Positions 35,712 to 48,600 of a stretch of DNA of 64,000 nucleotides are shown here, in pieces. The notes under the pieces are model-generated. The model was not told the DNA's origin. It did no database searches and saw only the letters and a program-made list of their open reading frames with translations. This DNA is from Melitaea cinxia (Eukaryota > Arthropoda > Insecta > Lepidoptera > Nymphalidae), in the NCBI RefSeq assembly GCF_905220565.1, contig NC_059402.1, forward strand, positions 1,055,501 to 1,119,500, in the 5' to 3' direction. Every line of letters begins with the position of its first letter. Position 1 is the stretch's first letter. The position numbers and the translations under genes are program-made.

Positions 35712-38276
35712 TCAGTCGTTTATTTCGCTATTTATAATATCATTAATCCAATCATTATTTGTAAGAGTGTAAGCTAATATTGTTGAAGTCGTGTCTATCT
35801 GCGCGACAGCTAGGATTTGAAGCGTCCCTTGAGAATACACAAGAACAGGCCCTCCGGAACTCATCTAAAACACATGTAAGACTTGAGTGGAAATTATTAA
35901 AACCTAAACTGGAATCATAATGGCTGGCTAAAATGACTGGCGATGCTATATCCATAACCTAGTTGGGTCACAAAATAATCTCAAAGAATTATTTATTATG
36001 AACCTTTAATAAAGTCAAGAATCACGTAAATTTCTCTTAAATACAAGAAAAATTATATTACCTGACTAAGTTTTACTTTACTTTCGTCGTCAGCAGATAG
36101 ACATATCATGGAATTACGATTAACAAAAATATTTTTCTCTACACATTTATAAACATCTACAATTTTTGCTGATACGGACGAGACAGCCATATATTCTCCG
36201 GTAGAGTTCTAAAAACATAATTTTGTCTGTAAGCGCCATCTAGTGAAGAGTATATTGTTTTCTTACAGTGCCATCTTGTGGTGAATAGACTTACTAGGTG
36301 CTATAAATTGTAGAGTATAATAAAAAATAAATGTTTCAGATGGATGAATAATACAAAGATGAGCTATTTTATTAAAGCGTGCCTCCGTTATCGGAAATGA
36401 TTTGATTTTCTTACATAATGTAAGATTTTTATTATATTTTCCAGCCTTTTTAATATATATTAATATTATAAAGAAATATGAAAACTGAACAGTTTATTTG
36501 TTTGCTTAAACGCACTAATCTCAGGAAGTACTGGTTCGAATCGAAAAAAAAATTTTTTTTGATAGACCATTTTGGTCCAGGAGCCAGGAGCTAATTCTAG
36601 TAACGTATACCGATCGTTTTAAAAAAATAGTAAATTATACCTTTTGTAAGGTCCATCCATAAATTCTACTTTTGCTAGGATGTTTAATTTTACCATTAAA
36701 AATCGTCAAAGTATTCATATTTGCAGCTGGTTTAATTCTCATTAAAGCAATTTGAGAATCAGTGTCTTTTAAGGTCTTGTTGGTCGTAAGATTGTTATTT
36801 GGACGTAAAAATATTTCTGTGACATTGTGTATTGTACCATCAACAAGAGGATTTTGACCGTTTGCTACAACAGTATAATAACTTTTATGAATATTATTTC
36901 CATTTGTTCTGCAAACAAAAAAAAAATTTTTTTAAATCATCGCTTCAACTTATATTCTTCAACGTGTAAATAAAATAAATCTACTTACATATTATTATAA
37001 AAAGATGGTAATAAATCCAAGCAAGAAGCCGCTGTAAGAACCCAGTGTGACGACAATAAAGTACCTCCACAAGTTTGCGCGGTAATATTTGTAATAGTTT
37101 CAAATATGGCTACCAAAAATGGCGCATGCTTTGGAAATTCGGATTTCTTTGCAATGCTTTTATGATTTTTGTATATTCTATTACGTCTAGTTAGTAAATA
37201 TTTGTAATTATTTTCGTCATAATCAATGTAATTGTTATCTATGTAATTATTTTCCACTGTGTTTTGTTTATCTGGATATATAACAGGAAGGCCAACATTA
37301 ATTTTTGACGGAAGTAACATCGGTAATAAATTTACTTGCTTTAGATCATTTGGATTTTCATTTGCTTTTTCCCATATGAAATCGACCACAGAACGATCGC
37401 AATTAGTGGAAAAGCTGTAAATATTATTATTCCCTGATATTTCTTGTAAAGTCGTTTTAAACATAATTTCGAATCCTGTAAATGTAAATTTTGTTACAAA
37501 ATAATAATATTAACAATATATTATTACGTTTTAAAAAAGTTACGTTTTTAAAACAGCGACTTTGAGTACAAGTACGTAATTTTTTTCAGATAAATCTAGG
37601 TACTTTCCGAATCAATAGGTAGCTTAATTAACTATAATTTAATTCATGTATTAAAGAATATTACAGACTTTGTAATATAAATAAATAATAAATAAAAGCT
37701 TCACACTCAACGGCCCCCAGTATGATTTTCTCCCGTGTCGGGGGTCCGGAAACACACACAACACACAAGCACAAACGCCCAGACCACGACGAACATCTAT
37801 AAGGTCAGTACAAATATATGGCGTGAGCGGGGATCGAACCCGCGACCGCCAGCGCAACAGTCAGTACTGTGACCGATGCGCCAACGCATAAATGTAGCCA
37901 TTTAATAAATTAAAAAAGCTCTTGATTTTGAAGTTTATTCAATTTTTTTCTTTTTGTAATTTACACACTGCAGATCAACAGGGCTGAACAAAAAAATCTC
38001 TTGCTATTAGACTAATTCGCTATGTAAAAGTATATAGGCTTTAAAATATTAGGTTAGGTGAGTAAAGCGAAGGATTATGTAAATTTTTAGTAATATGTAA
38101 TTGATTTTGTATGTGTAAAAAACGAAAGATAGTAGTACCAACTTACCAGAAATACTTTCTAACAGAAACACAAAAACCGTAATGTTCGACATGGGTACAC
38201 ACAGTTTTATCGGCGACTGTTTGCTGCACAATACTAACAAAATCCACATTGTTGAAAGAAAACATTTCAAGTGCAA
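35712..38276 (-). CDS. Secreted serine protease homologue (S1 fold, catalytic His and Asp lost)
   Basis: Five exons: 38,147-38,276; 36,989-37,475; 36,641-36,908; 36,062-36,208; 35,712-35,864. All junctions have GT/AG and keep phase, giving 394 residues. Exon 1 is hydrophobic (MHLKCFLSTMWILLVLCS; a second Met at residue 29 could also start a signal peptide). Residues 45-160 are an Asn-rich region without an obvious clip domain. The chymotrypsin-like domain follows: CGGTLLSSHWVLTAASC (residues 179-195) keeps both cysteines of the first loop but has Ser194 for the catalytic His; SQIALMRI has Gln258 where Asp belongs; the last exon opens with MSSGGPV in place of GDSGGP, keeping Ser347. No IVGG activation site is evident. 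The C terminus (LTNNDWINDII) resembles the family's terminal helix. It should be a non-catalytic homologue. What it binds cannot be told. The intron at 37,476-38,146 holds a SINE. Confidence 0.8.
37678..37890 (-). repeat. tRNA-headed SINE (type D), intronic
   Basis: Minus strand: TGCGTTGGCGCATCGGTCAC head, GGGTTCGATCCCCGC B-box, GTGTGTTTCCGGACCCCCGA body, tail with CGTTGAGTGTGAAGC. Lies in the first intron of the protease homologue, same orientation as the gene. Confidence 0.8.
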
Positions 38277-41238
38277 GCTATTATAGCTCTTATAATCATG
38301 GATAGTTTGTGAAAACTGTTCTACTGTAACGTATTAAAACCTCCGTATTTTATTATTATACTCTTTGATTGCGACTATCCGACGGATTAAGGCTTAATCA
38401 TTAAGCTACGACCCTTCTCCAACATGGAGAAAGAGGCCTATGCCCAGTAGTGGGATGCTGCAGGCTGAATCAATCGATCTATCAATATTACGACCAGGGA
38501 ATATTGCTTGATTATATATTCTCGGTAATTATAGCGGTAGTCAGAACTCTTTTAGGTAACTGGTAAGGGGGTAAGGTTCTGATGTCTGAAGGCTATGGTA
38601 ACTGCTTACCATTGGGTGAACCGTACGATTGTTTGCCACCCTCGTCGCGTAATGTAATAATTTAACTTTTTAATTTATAAAACATAAAGGGATTATTAAA
38701 ATGAAAAACACACAAGAATATAAGTACATAGTCTTGGCACCATGTACCAGATTGTCTTTAATAAGCATGTGATCACCACAACCATTTACAAATTAGAGAA
38801 AAAAATCTTTACATATGTAAGAAGTAGTGTACTCTTACGGTAGAAGGATATAAATATTTTTTTCCAGTATTTAAATGTAAAATAACTGAGAGCAATGAAA
38901 TTAAAATTTATTATTGATGTTAAATAAAATACATGACTATAATAAAAGTACCCTTTTTTTCATTTTGTGAAATAATGTTCAATATAAATACATTATCTCT
39001 ATACATTGTAATTTACACCAATGAAGTTAAGATAATAATACTTTATACTTTTATAGCCTATAGGGATTGGGAAGGACGGGGTGGCAGCATTATAGCTATT
39101 TTACAACATTCACAATATGCAAGAGCCCGGTTCCTACATTCAAAAACTATTAATTTTGAAATCACTTCAAAATAAAGGAAGACGTCCACAAAAAAGTGTT
39201 TTTATTTTTTATTTTTAACCGACTTCAAAAAAGGTGGAGGTTCTCAATTCGACTGATTTTTTTACACGTTTCATCTAATGACTTTTTACTTGATGTACCG
39301 ATTTTGACGATTCTTTTAATACTCAACGGCGACATCTGACGAACAGTATTCGAGTTATCCTCACTTCTTCTTCTATATCTTCTTTGGCTTTAGCTCCCTT
39401 GCGGAATTGCCAGTATCAGAGTAGATGCTTATTCTTCTTTTACTTTGGCTCCCTGAAGGATTTGCCAATATCTGAGTGAAGCTTAGTTTACGTTATAAGA
39501 ATTGTTAAGTTAGGACAGAAAACTTTGCTTTGTGTTAGGCTTTGTGGGAGTGCAAGTCGTAAGAGCAAAAATAAAGACTAAGAAATGAATCAGAAAAAAC
39601 GTCAGATCAATGTTCGGCGAGTGTCTGTTGTTCAGTTAAGACATTGACAAGACTGACTTTGCTATTTATCAAGATTTGTGGAAGTACAAGTTAAATAAAA
39701 AGAAAAAAGATTTTTTTTTACTGATATTGAAAAGAATTGTTACTCAACCTAAAACAAAACACAACAAAGGTTATTAGGACAATACTCTATAGTCTAATAT
39801 TATCTCCAAAAATGCGTATTATTTTTAACTTAGACTTATATTATATTGACGTTCTATTCTACTACTTGTCGATGTAAATTACACCTTTTTGTTTGGTAAC
39901 AAACAATTATTTGAATATAGGAACCGAACTTTAGTCACTTACATAAACGCGATAAATATATATATATACATACTAGTAAAAAAAAGTACTAGATCAATAT
40001 GTAACACCAATTACATTTAGAATATTTTGTAGAAATATTATACAAACATTTATGTAATAAATTGTTTTTAAGACATTTTTCTAACTAATTGTGCTTATAT
40101 TTTAGGATCACTTACAGTAAAATTTATTTTAAAAATGCATACTTTTTTGACTAGCGTTTACAAATGAAATTGCTAGAAATACTTAATTATTAAAAAAATA
40201 AAAATACGTATGGAAATGCAATAAAGTAAGAAATCTTTATTTTTAATGCCTTCGCTCTATCTGCATTGCAGCCAGTATTATTTTGTATACGCCATAATTT
40301 ATGACAAAAAAAAAATATCGTTACATAAATATAGCCTATAGGCGTATCCAGAATTTTATCAGGGCGAGACCGTTTGTTTTGGAACTTTCTTTATTTGTAA
40401 CATTTCTTGTATTTGTTATTTTTTTTTTTTTTTTGTTTTTGTCGTGTACAATAAGAAGCACATTTTTCATTAATGTTATTTAATTTTAAAAATTTTAATA
40501 TTAAGCACTCATTTTAAAATTTGTAACTTTGTTATGACAATGTGAAATATAACAAATAAAAAAAAATGTTATCAAATGCCCGTTAGCATCATTACTTAAA
40601 AAAAAAAACTAAGTTTTAGTAAATAAAATTTGAATAAAATTAAACGCTCGAACATACATTTTTAGTGCTCCATCATTTTACAAAAATAAAATAGTTTCTT
40701 TAAGTAAAAGTTTTGGCACAATATCACGTTGTCACTCACCTCTGTTCATTACTGGTTTTTTTGTAAAAAGAAAATCACTAAATAATTACTAGACAAATAC
40801 TTACTTCATCACTTCAGCCTATCGCAGTCCACTGCTGGACATAGGCCTCCACAAGTTCGCGCCAAAAATGGCGTGATGTGTGTTGCCCATAGTCACCACA
40901 CTGGGCAGACGGGTTGGTAACCGGAGGGCTGCCTTGTCGTACCGAATATATACTAGAAACTTATGTATATAAATAAAATAATATGAAACATATATCGACA
41001 AATAACAAATATTTGGTTTTCTTTTATTTATTTATTATTTTGTTTCATTTCTCAAAGTATAAGATATGACAATTAAGAGATTTCTCTATATAAAGCCTCT
41101 AAAGATATTCACATTTATTTTACACAAACAAAAAATTTGCAAATTTACTGTGAACTTTGCAAATTGATTGAATAGTTTTTTGTCATATTTCTAGTAATTT
41201 TGTCAAATATTAGGTACCCTTAGTAACCATATTTTTAC
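38277..41238. other. Intergenic DNA with repeat fragments
   Basis: No gene seen. A SINE D tail (AGAGGCCTATGCCCAGTAGT) lies at 38,400-38,475, a repeat B relative at about 38,550-38,650, a reversed repeat E end (AACCGACTTCAAAAAAGG) at 39,218-39,370, and an RTE derivative at 40,811-40,940 (listed separately). The remainder is AT-rich. Confidence 0.5.
40811..40940 (-). repeat. RTE-derived element, 3' part
   Basis: CTATCGCAGTCCACTGCTGG through CATAGTCACCACACTGGGC and GGGTTGGTAACCGG; the 5' region is missing. Confidence 0.8.
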
Positions 41239-41244
41239 TTTATT
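41239..41244 (-). terminator. Candidate poly(A) signal of ICMT
   Basis: AATAAA on the minus strand, 42 nt beyond the ICMT stop codon. Confidence 0.5.
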
Positions 41245-41285
41245 TTTCCTAGTCATTGCTACAACCTCTCAATCCTTGTCCAACT

Positions 41286-44200
41286 TCACCAGCTACCATC
41301 AACTTCTGGAATGTAACCGCGGATGAGAGGTAGACCAGTGCCGACTTTCTTCTGGTACTCCAAGTATTGTTCTCCGAAGAATGATATAAGGAACATCTCT
41401 TCAGCGTACACTCGCTCTTTAAAAAACCACCAGGATACTAGCGTGTACACAACTATGCAGACAGGGTTGAGCAGAATTATCTGAAATGATCACAGTAACT
41501 TTTATTTTATCTTTCTATACAGAAACTAACTACTCCTAAGATTGTTGTGTTGTAGGTAACAGCCGACCGATTAGGAAACATATATTTGAAGTAAAACTTC
41601 GTTACGCGTAAGTTACACTTCGTTACGTAAGTTGGTGAATGCGTGACGAGAAGGTTACGTAAAGTGTGATCGGGTGAGGCGAACGGAAGCTGAGAGGGAG
41701 ATAAAGTTAGTGAAGATAGAAAGAGAAAAGAATTATGTTTCGTATGTTACTGTAGGGGCAACTAAAGAAGTATTACTTCAGTCGTTTAGGCTAAAGCACA
41801 CTCGTTTCATTTAGAAAATTAAAAAAAAAAAGCAAATTATTTTCATTTTCTTAACTTTCCAAACATAACTTACACTGCTCTTTAGTTATGCGTACTTATA
41901 GTAACTATTATTAAATATCATAAAATGATGAGCAATCATAATATGAATTGGAGACAGAGAAACCTTTATAAGCAAAATTAATCTACGGTTACACTAATCG
42001 TACGTAATCGTCACTTGATAATATTTTATGATAATAATTTGGATTCAGACTTATAATCTAGTCAAGAAATTCAAAAACGTATTAAATAGAGATAAAACTC
42101 CTAAAAATCAGTTACTCAGGCTTCGGACCGGAGGTGTGTACTAGCTCTATCATACAACGCCTGAACAAGTTATACATACTTCTCTGGCATACTTTTCCCT
42201 TTCATAGCCCAACAAAGAACCTTACGGGGGCTTATCGTGTGCTTTCTCCAGATCTATGAACAACTCATTCGATCCAGAATGACGTCTGGAAAAATAGGCC
42301 GGAAGGATTTTCTAGCACGCAAAAAGTTGCAGAAGTTGTTGAGATTGATATTTAAAAATATATTTAACTTTTTCTCGAGAGACACGAAGAAAGGAAATTT
42401 CAATATTAGTTTGGAATAATAATTATAATTACCTGAGTACCAATAGACCAGTAGAACCAACCCACATAGCTCGGATGTCGACAAAATGAATACACACCGC
42501 ACGTCACTAACTGGTGATCTGGTTTTTTGACTGTTTGCACCTGAAAACAAGCAAACACATTTTACTGAGTACTTAGTTGTTACATAAATAACTAATATAT
42601 AAGCTCTCACGACAAGTCTTAGGATTATTTTGTAAACATAAAAATAACATTAACATAATTCACAATAAAATTCTGACATTTTTAAATCCACATTTACTTT
42701 TAAGTCAAAAAAAATGTTTAGAATCCCTAATGTGTGGGTAACACAAAAATAAAATCGTAGATATTAAAATTTGCTTGCCTAAAATAGATAAAACTTTCGA
42801 TATTCATTTTAAGTAATATTTGACAAACTATATTTCGTGCAAATAAATGATTTATTCAATTATTTAAAAGACCTTAACTGAGGTAGGGCACAGTAGGAAA
42901 TTTCCTGACCGACTGGGGTAGAACCTCGAACTTACAGAGGATCACAGCTAAATAACATTGCTTTCAAGCAGTATTGTGTTCCTGTTGACCAGGGCTCTTG
43001 AATTTGCGATAGGTTATGCAACGCTTTTACGATGCTTCTAGTGTTGGAGGCATCTATAGGCTACAGTAATCGCTTACCATCAGGTGAGCTGTATACTTGT
43101 TTTCCGACCTTGTTGTATATAAAAGAAGCGTTTTACATAATATAATGAACACGTGAACATTTAAACCCTTTTTATGTATACTGACACACATCTATTTCTA
43201 TTATGCATTCCGCCCTACATTTTATAAACTGTACGAAATCAGTATTAAGTTGAAACATGTACTAATATGATATCAAAATACCAACATGATGATTAAAATT
43301 TGTCTTAGCGGTGAACATTGCACATTTCCTCATAATCTCCCCGATGATACACATCACAACACCAATGTGAGAAAGCCAGAATGCAGTCTTCATATCTGAA
43401 AATAAAATTACAACCGTGATAATACTTTATTTTATTAATTATATCAATACTAGACTATACAAATAGAATACAAATATGAATATACTTTATTGTACATCCA
43501 GAAACAATACATAAAATATGCAAGATAAAAAAAAAAAAGAAATGTATACAAAAAACGGTCTTATCGCTAAAGAGCAATCTCTTACAGACAAACAACAAAA
43601 GGACATGAATAAGAATAAAGTATATATAAACTAAATACTATAAAGAAAATAGTTGCAAAACCTATCATTTGTTTCTAAAATAACTTTATATTCATATACA
43701 TAAGGTACAATAATAAGAACAAGTAAACACATACTTGGGACTTGACAACTACAAATGTTAATATTATAGAGGAAAAATTTGTATTTTTCAATATTTGTTC
43801 TGGATAAGCTCAAAAACTACTGCGTTGTTTTTAAAAATTCCTTCATCGAGACACATCTATTTTATCAGTGACATAGGTTATGAATCTGAAGAGCCAAAGT
43901 CATATAACCAATATGCGCAAAGCCACAAGAAAAAGGCAAGTGGTATAAACAAAAATGAATTAATTTCATACTCACTAGGAAAGAAATAATATTCAATAGC
44001 TGCTTCTATCCAACTGGACACGGCAGCCACCCAGTATTGCGTACTGTGGTTTAATATAAACGAATCTACAGTCAGTGTCTTTGGGTTACTGAGGGCCACA
44101 GCCATAAACTCAGAAAAGTGGAACAGCGAGAATGCCATCGCATATAGTCCAAATATATGACACACATTATCAAATGTCGCAAAATAAAATCCTGTCGCAA

Positions 44201-44684
44201 ATACCGATCCCAGGAATGCAGATCTGACGGCCACCTAAAAAAATTTATCGTCATTTTCACTTCAAACTTGTATAAATTACAAAAACAAAGAATCAATATT
44301 ACTGAAAGGGTTATTGACATTATTGTAAATAATACATTTTTTGATTGCACTGTTGATATACTGATTATTTTGGCTTTCTTCAAGATTTCAATATCTATCA
44401 GCTATCTATTCTAAAAGACTTTGTTATAATACAATAATCTAGTCTACGGTGCTCTAATTGGATTTACTTACGTCATATGTGAAGCCTTTTAAAGAATATC
44501 GTAAAATGAAGTTTAAAAGGCAGAAATACAGCGCCGGACCCCAGTACGTGAGCGCCCATAGTTCAGACGTAAATCCGAGGTAGCTGGAGGAGAAGAAAGA
44601 CACGAGGAACACTGATCCAGTAAGCGAAAAACTTAGCAAAGCATGTTTCGCAGCTGGGCATTGGTTTTTCATAAATAAATGCAT
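41286..44684 (-). CDS. ICMT: Protein-S-isoprenylcysteine O-methyltransferase
   Basis: Five exons: 44,472-44,684; 43,976-44,234; 43,286-43,395; 42,433-42,540; 41,286-41,480. Phases agree and give 294 residues, close to vertebrate ICMT. The enzyme methylates the C-terminal prenylcysteine of CaaX proteins such as Ras and Rho in the ER membrane, using S-adenosylmethionine (known of the family). Several hydrophobic segments come first (for example SFSLTGSVFLVSFFSSSYLG), then the family signatures IEYYFFPN, KCAMFTAKTNFNH, LVTCGVYSFCRHPSYVGWFY, SIGTQ and a C-terminal FFGEQYLEYQKKVGTGLPLI. The start at 44,684 gives an N-terminal extension; Met at 44,672 is an alternative. Exon 3 ends at an unusual donor, CAT|GTTGGT, chosen because it makes the NFNHHVQTVKK join the same length as the vertebrate protein. 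Introns hold a MITE (41,586), a repeat B copy (42,877) and a repeat I piece (43,465). Divergent neighbour: CP110. Confidence 0.92.
41586..41781. mobile_element. MITE G copy 2, in ICMT intron
   Basis: TGAAGTAAAACTTCG ... AAGTATTACTTCA inverted ends around an interior that is the reverse complement of the copy at 6,348-6,492, with extra sequence near each end. Lies in the intron between the last two ICMT exons. Confidence 0.75.
42712..42765 (+). repeat. Short repeat shared with the UBA1 intron
   Basis: ATGTTTAGAATCCCTAATGT followed by GTGGGTAACACAAAAATAAAA is the inverse of sequence at about 57,680-57,720, beside the tRNA-like repeat. Confidence 0.5.
42877..43128 (+). repeat. A-tailed retroposon (repeat B), diverged, in ICMT intron
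   Basis: AACTGAGGTAGGGCACAGTA start and TTACCATCAGGTGAGCTGTA end, with small internal deletions and a weak 3' tail. Confidence 0.75.
43465..43600 (-). repeat. Retroposon 3'-end fragment (repeat I), in ICMT intron
   Basis: ACTTTATTGTACATCC then CGGTCTTATCGCTAAAGAGC, as at 15,620. Confidence 0.55.
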
Positions 44685-45653
44685 TTTTGTTAACTATCTT
44701 AATATCAAATCTATTTGTTAATTAGAAACTAACATTTTTTTAATTCACATAATATTGTGCGTATAACATTTAGTGCGTTTCGAACACAGACTAGTTACTT
44801 AATTAGAAATTAGAGATACTATTTTCGAATTGTTAACATGCCATTTTTTGTGGAATTATTATAAATATATATTGTCAAAATTGACAATTTGAATTTCTAT
44901 ATACAGTTACGTTCAGAACTTCACAAGCAACTTTACATAATATCTTTCGTGTTTGATGAAAAATAATGTTTGTTGAAAGAAAATTCACTTAATTTTAAAG
45001 TAAAAGTGATAATCTACAGACATGCTTCTTTCGCATAAAATAACACTTTTACCAATACAACAAGTAAAAAAATATCGTTGACCGAATTTTTAACGCTGTT
45101 TTCAAGTACCAGTCATACTTTGAAATTGTATTAATATAATTGGTTGTTTATAAATTCAAATAAGAATTCTCATTCCTCATTGGTTATTTTAATTACCAAA
45201 CTAACTGCAATTCGTGATTTAAATTTATTATACAGAAAATTCACAACAAAAACAAATAAACAAAGTAACACAACTGTAATTTAAAAAATGCTGTGTATCG
45301 TTGTTAAAATTTGGAACAAATATAAACTGCATTAAATTTTGGCTAGTTTTTGTAAAATCAAACAGTTATAATGTGATGCGAAAATCTTTCAAAGGAGTAA
45401 ATTTATTCCAACCGGCGGATAACTGACGTAACCGTGCCATGACAACATCGTTTTGATCAGACAAATTATAATAAAGTTAGAGAATTAATTTCCTTTGAAT
45501 ATCTCGGCGGAAATTATGAATTTTGTCTAGAGCCATTAGTTTAAATATCCTACGAGTTGGCTGAAGTGGCGAGAAAATGTATGCTAGTTAAATTATGGTC
45601 TGATTTTCGGGGCAGTTGTTTGTTATTAGTGCTTATTTGATGTAATCGACGCA
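44685..45653. promoter_or_regulatory. Intergenic region between divergent ICMT and CP110
   Basis: 969 bp separate the two start codons, so both promoters and 5' leaders must lie here or in unseen upstream exons. Around 45,176 CTCATTGGTTA contains an inverted CCAAT box. No transposon that I recognise has inserted in this stretch, unlike all neighbouring introns. No TATA box is obvious. Confidence 0.5.
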
Positions 45654-48600
45654 ATGAACGACCCGTGGGACGTTAAATCTGTGAGACAGTCGAACCAGTA
45701 CATGTCTTGCATGAAGATAAATGGGGTACCACTTCTGCCGCCAGTGGTAAGACGTGATTTAACTGTAACTTTTGAAGTAACTACACCTAAAAATACAGTA
45801 AGATATATACTGATGGTGCTTTGTTTTGATTTGATTTTTACACCTTCAAAACAATTTTTAGCCTAAAAAATATATCTATTTAAAAAAAAAATTGTATTTC
45901 ATAAAGTATGTTTTTATTAACATTGTATATTTTGTAATATATATGTATAGTTTTTTCATAATATTAATTAATATCACATGAAATATCATTTAAATTATAA
46001 ATAAGATTTAAATTGGACAAAATGATTAATATACTTCTGCTGATTATATTGCATTAACTCCATGGTACATAAACCACACATAGAAAAAAAAAAGAAATTA
46101 GCCAAAAATAAAAGGTAATTGTAAAATGCCAGTCAGTAAATGTTTTGATAAAAATGTGAAAGGCCAAATTATTATAATTATAGTCTATTAAGTAGTTTTT
46201 ACTTTTTTGTTGAGCTTATAATACTTTTTGAACCTGTATGATAATAAATGTAAATTATTTGTTTCGAAGAGACCTTAAATTTAATTAACTGTAATGGAGC
46301 AGACTTCGTAATAGTTTCTTTGATTGTAGATTAAAATACTAGATTATAGTAACTATCTATTTTAAAATTTTATTTGTTCTCTATTTATTTTACTGAAATT
46401 TTCTTTAAATTAATTGTGTTTGTACTAAAATGAAAAAAACTGACTTAAATTTGAAAACGTATCAACAGAACAATGTTGGTAGTTGAAAAAATAATAAATT
46501 AAATATGCAAAGTACTAAATGGGGTCACCTGACAAGTCGGTAAACTCAGTAAAAAGTTATGAAGTAACACACATATTAAAAATCAGTCATATGAAGAATC
46601 TCCTCCGTTTTTCGAATTCGGCAACAAGCGTACAGCTCTTTTGATGATAAGTGATTACCGTAGCTTATAGACACATGCAACACCAGAAACATTGCAAGCA
46701 CGTTGCCGACCCTACTCCCAACAAACAAACAAAAGGCTGGTTTTTACAAAAGTAAAAACCAGCATATTTATTAAGTTTTAAAATAAAATCAGAGTATGAG
46801 CAATTAGTCCAGTCACCTGAGGTTTGCAAAGATTGGAACATGGATGCAAGATTGGATCCATTTTAAACAAAAAAGTCAGTCCAATACGTCTGAGTTGTCT
46901 TCTCTCTTAACTTTCCCAGTTTTTTTAAGCAGTTGCGTTTTAACTCCTCTCATATAGGCATAGACAAGTAGCTTTTTTTTTGGTCCACTGTCTCCATATT
47001 TCAAATATTAGTATATGACGGAAAGAAACCTGTAAGAAAATATGAAATTGCTTAATTTTCTTGCAGCTGTCCAAGGAATGTCGTAAAGAAATGCAGTACT
47101 ATAAACTATTAGCTAAAGAAGTTGAAAAACGCATACAAACCCTCAAGCCATTTGTAGTGGAGAGTGACACCGAGTCCAATGAGGATAAAACTGATGCACC
47201 AGAACTACCCGAGTCAGAACAGAGCTTTGAACTGCCCGTCGAAGTTATTCAAGCTGCTAACAATGATAAAGAAAATAAAGTAATATTCGACGAGGCTAGT
47301 GAAAAATGTCTCAACGAAAGTTCTGGTAAAATATTTCTAACAAGCAATACATACGACAATATCAGCTCTAATTTTACAGCTGATGACAGCCCGTCTTCTA
47401 AATTATCATCCAAGTTAGTGATAGATTTAAGTTTAAGTATCAACGAAACTGGCAAAAATTTACTTGATAGCTTAAACAGCTCACAAACAGCACCTAATGA
47501 CTTACCAGAACGAGATTATGATTGTCCTAAGAGTGATCAGAAAGAATTAAATGGTGTGGTTGAGAAAGTCAATGATGGAGCGACTACTGTACAAGATGAT
47601 CAACTTACATTGCTAGTTAGTATTAATAAAGATTCTGTATCTGATCCGATCACTCTGCAGTTTAGTCCAGATGATCCTCCTTCTTTAAGTTCAAAAAGCT
47701 TTACGGGCTCTCTCAATGATATCCATACGGAGAGTTTGAAACAATCTCCTATACCCTTAACTCGTCAAAGGTCATACACGCTGTTAAAGCCGAGTCCCAT
47801 GCTTTTGGCACATTTGGAGGTACAATCGATAAATACGGGTATGGAAGTTACTTCGATATCAATGAGTGAATCTCTTTCTAATATAAGTTGTTCGAATAAA
47901 AAACGAAGGAGCTGGGATTTAGAATCTGCTAAAGTGAAATGGTCTTCCATGGCTTTAGAATTGAAAGAGAAAAACATAAATAACGGTAAGACTAATAATA
48001 CAAATAAAAATTCTGTTACAAGACCTACTGTAAGAAAGGCTCAAACATGGCCTCCAAAAGCAAAGTCGTTAGCCCACGATAAAATCAAACGTAACTCTCC
48101 CAAAGCAGTAACGAAATCTGATCCTATACAAAAACCGAGAAAAACGCATAGCCCTGTACGAAATTCTACTCTACACAGTAACTCTAACAATAAAACACCA
48201 GTAAGCCAAGCAAACCAAGTTAATAATCAAAAGAAAGAAGCTGCTAAGAAAAACTTTAACAACGAATCAGACGATCCCGCGACTCGTGTGAAAGAACTTT
48301 ATGAGAAAATCCAAAAACAACAATTTATCCAAATGGCCAATCTCGTTGAAAAACAAAAGAAGGAGCAGATGCTTTTGCAACAAGTATTCGAAGAACAGAA
48401 TAATTTGCTTATCACGCAGTTGAAAACTATATGTCCTGAATCTCCAAACGAAGTTAAAGAAGCCTGGGTTGATAAAACTCAGGAAACTGAGAGAGGTCCA
48501 GTGAGTTTGAGTCAGCTAATAAATCACAAGTCTGAACAAAGTGCATGCGAAACCCCTGTTCTTTCAACCTTGACTGAAACAAACGACTATATAAATTATT

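Noticed and set aside
42237..42419. 60-codon frame that looked faintly like reverse transcriptase
   Set aside because: No RT motif; it overlaps an ICMT intron and the real ICMT exon follows on the other strand.
45747..45796. Longer CP110 exon 1 ending at the second GTAAGA (45,797)
   Set aside because: It would add residues between PPV and LSKECRKEMQ and break the conserved spacing.
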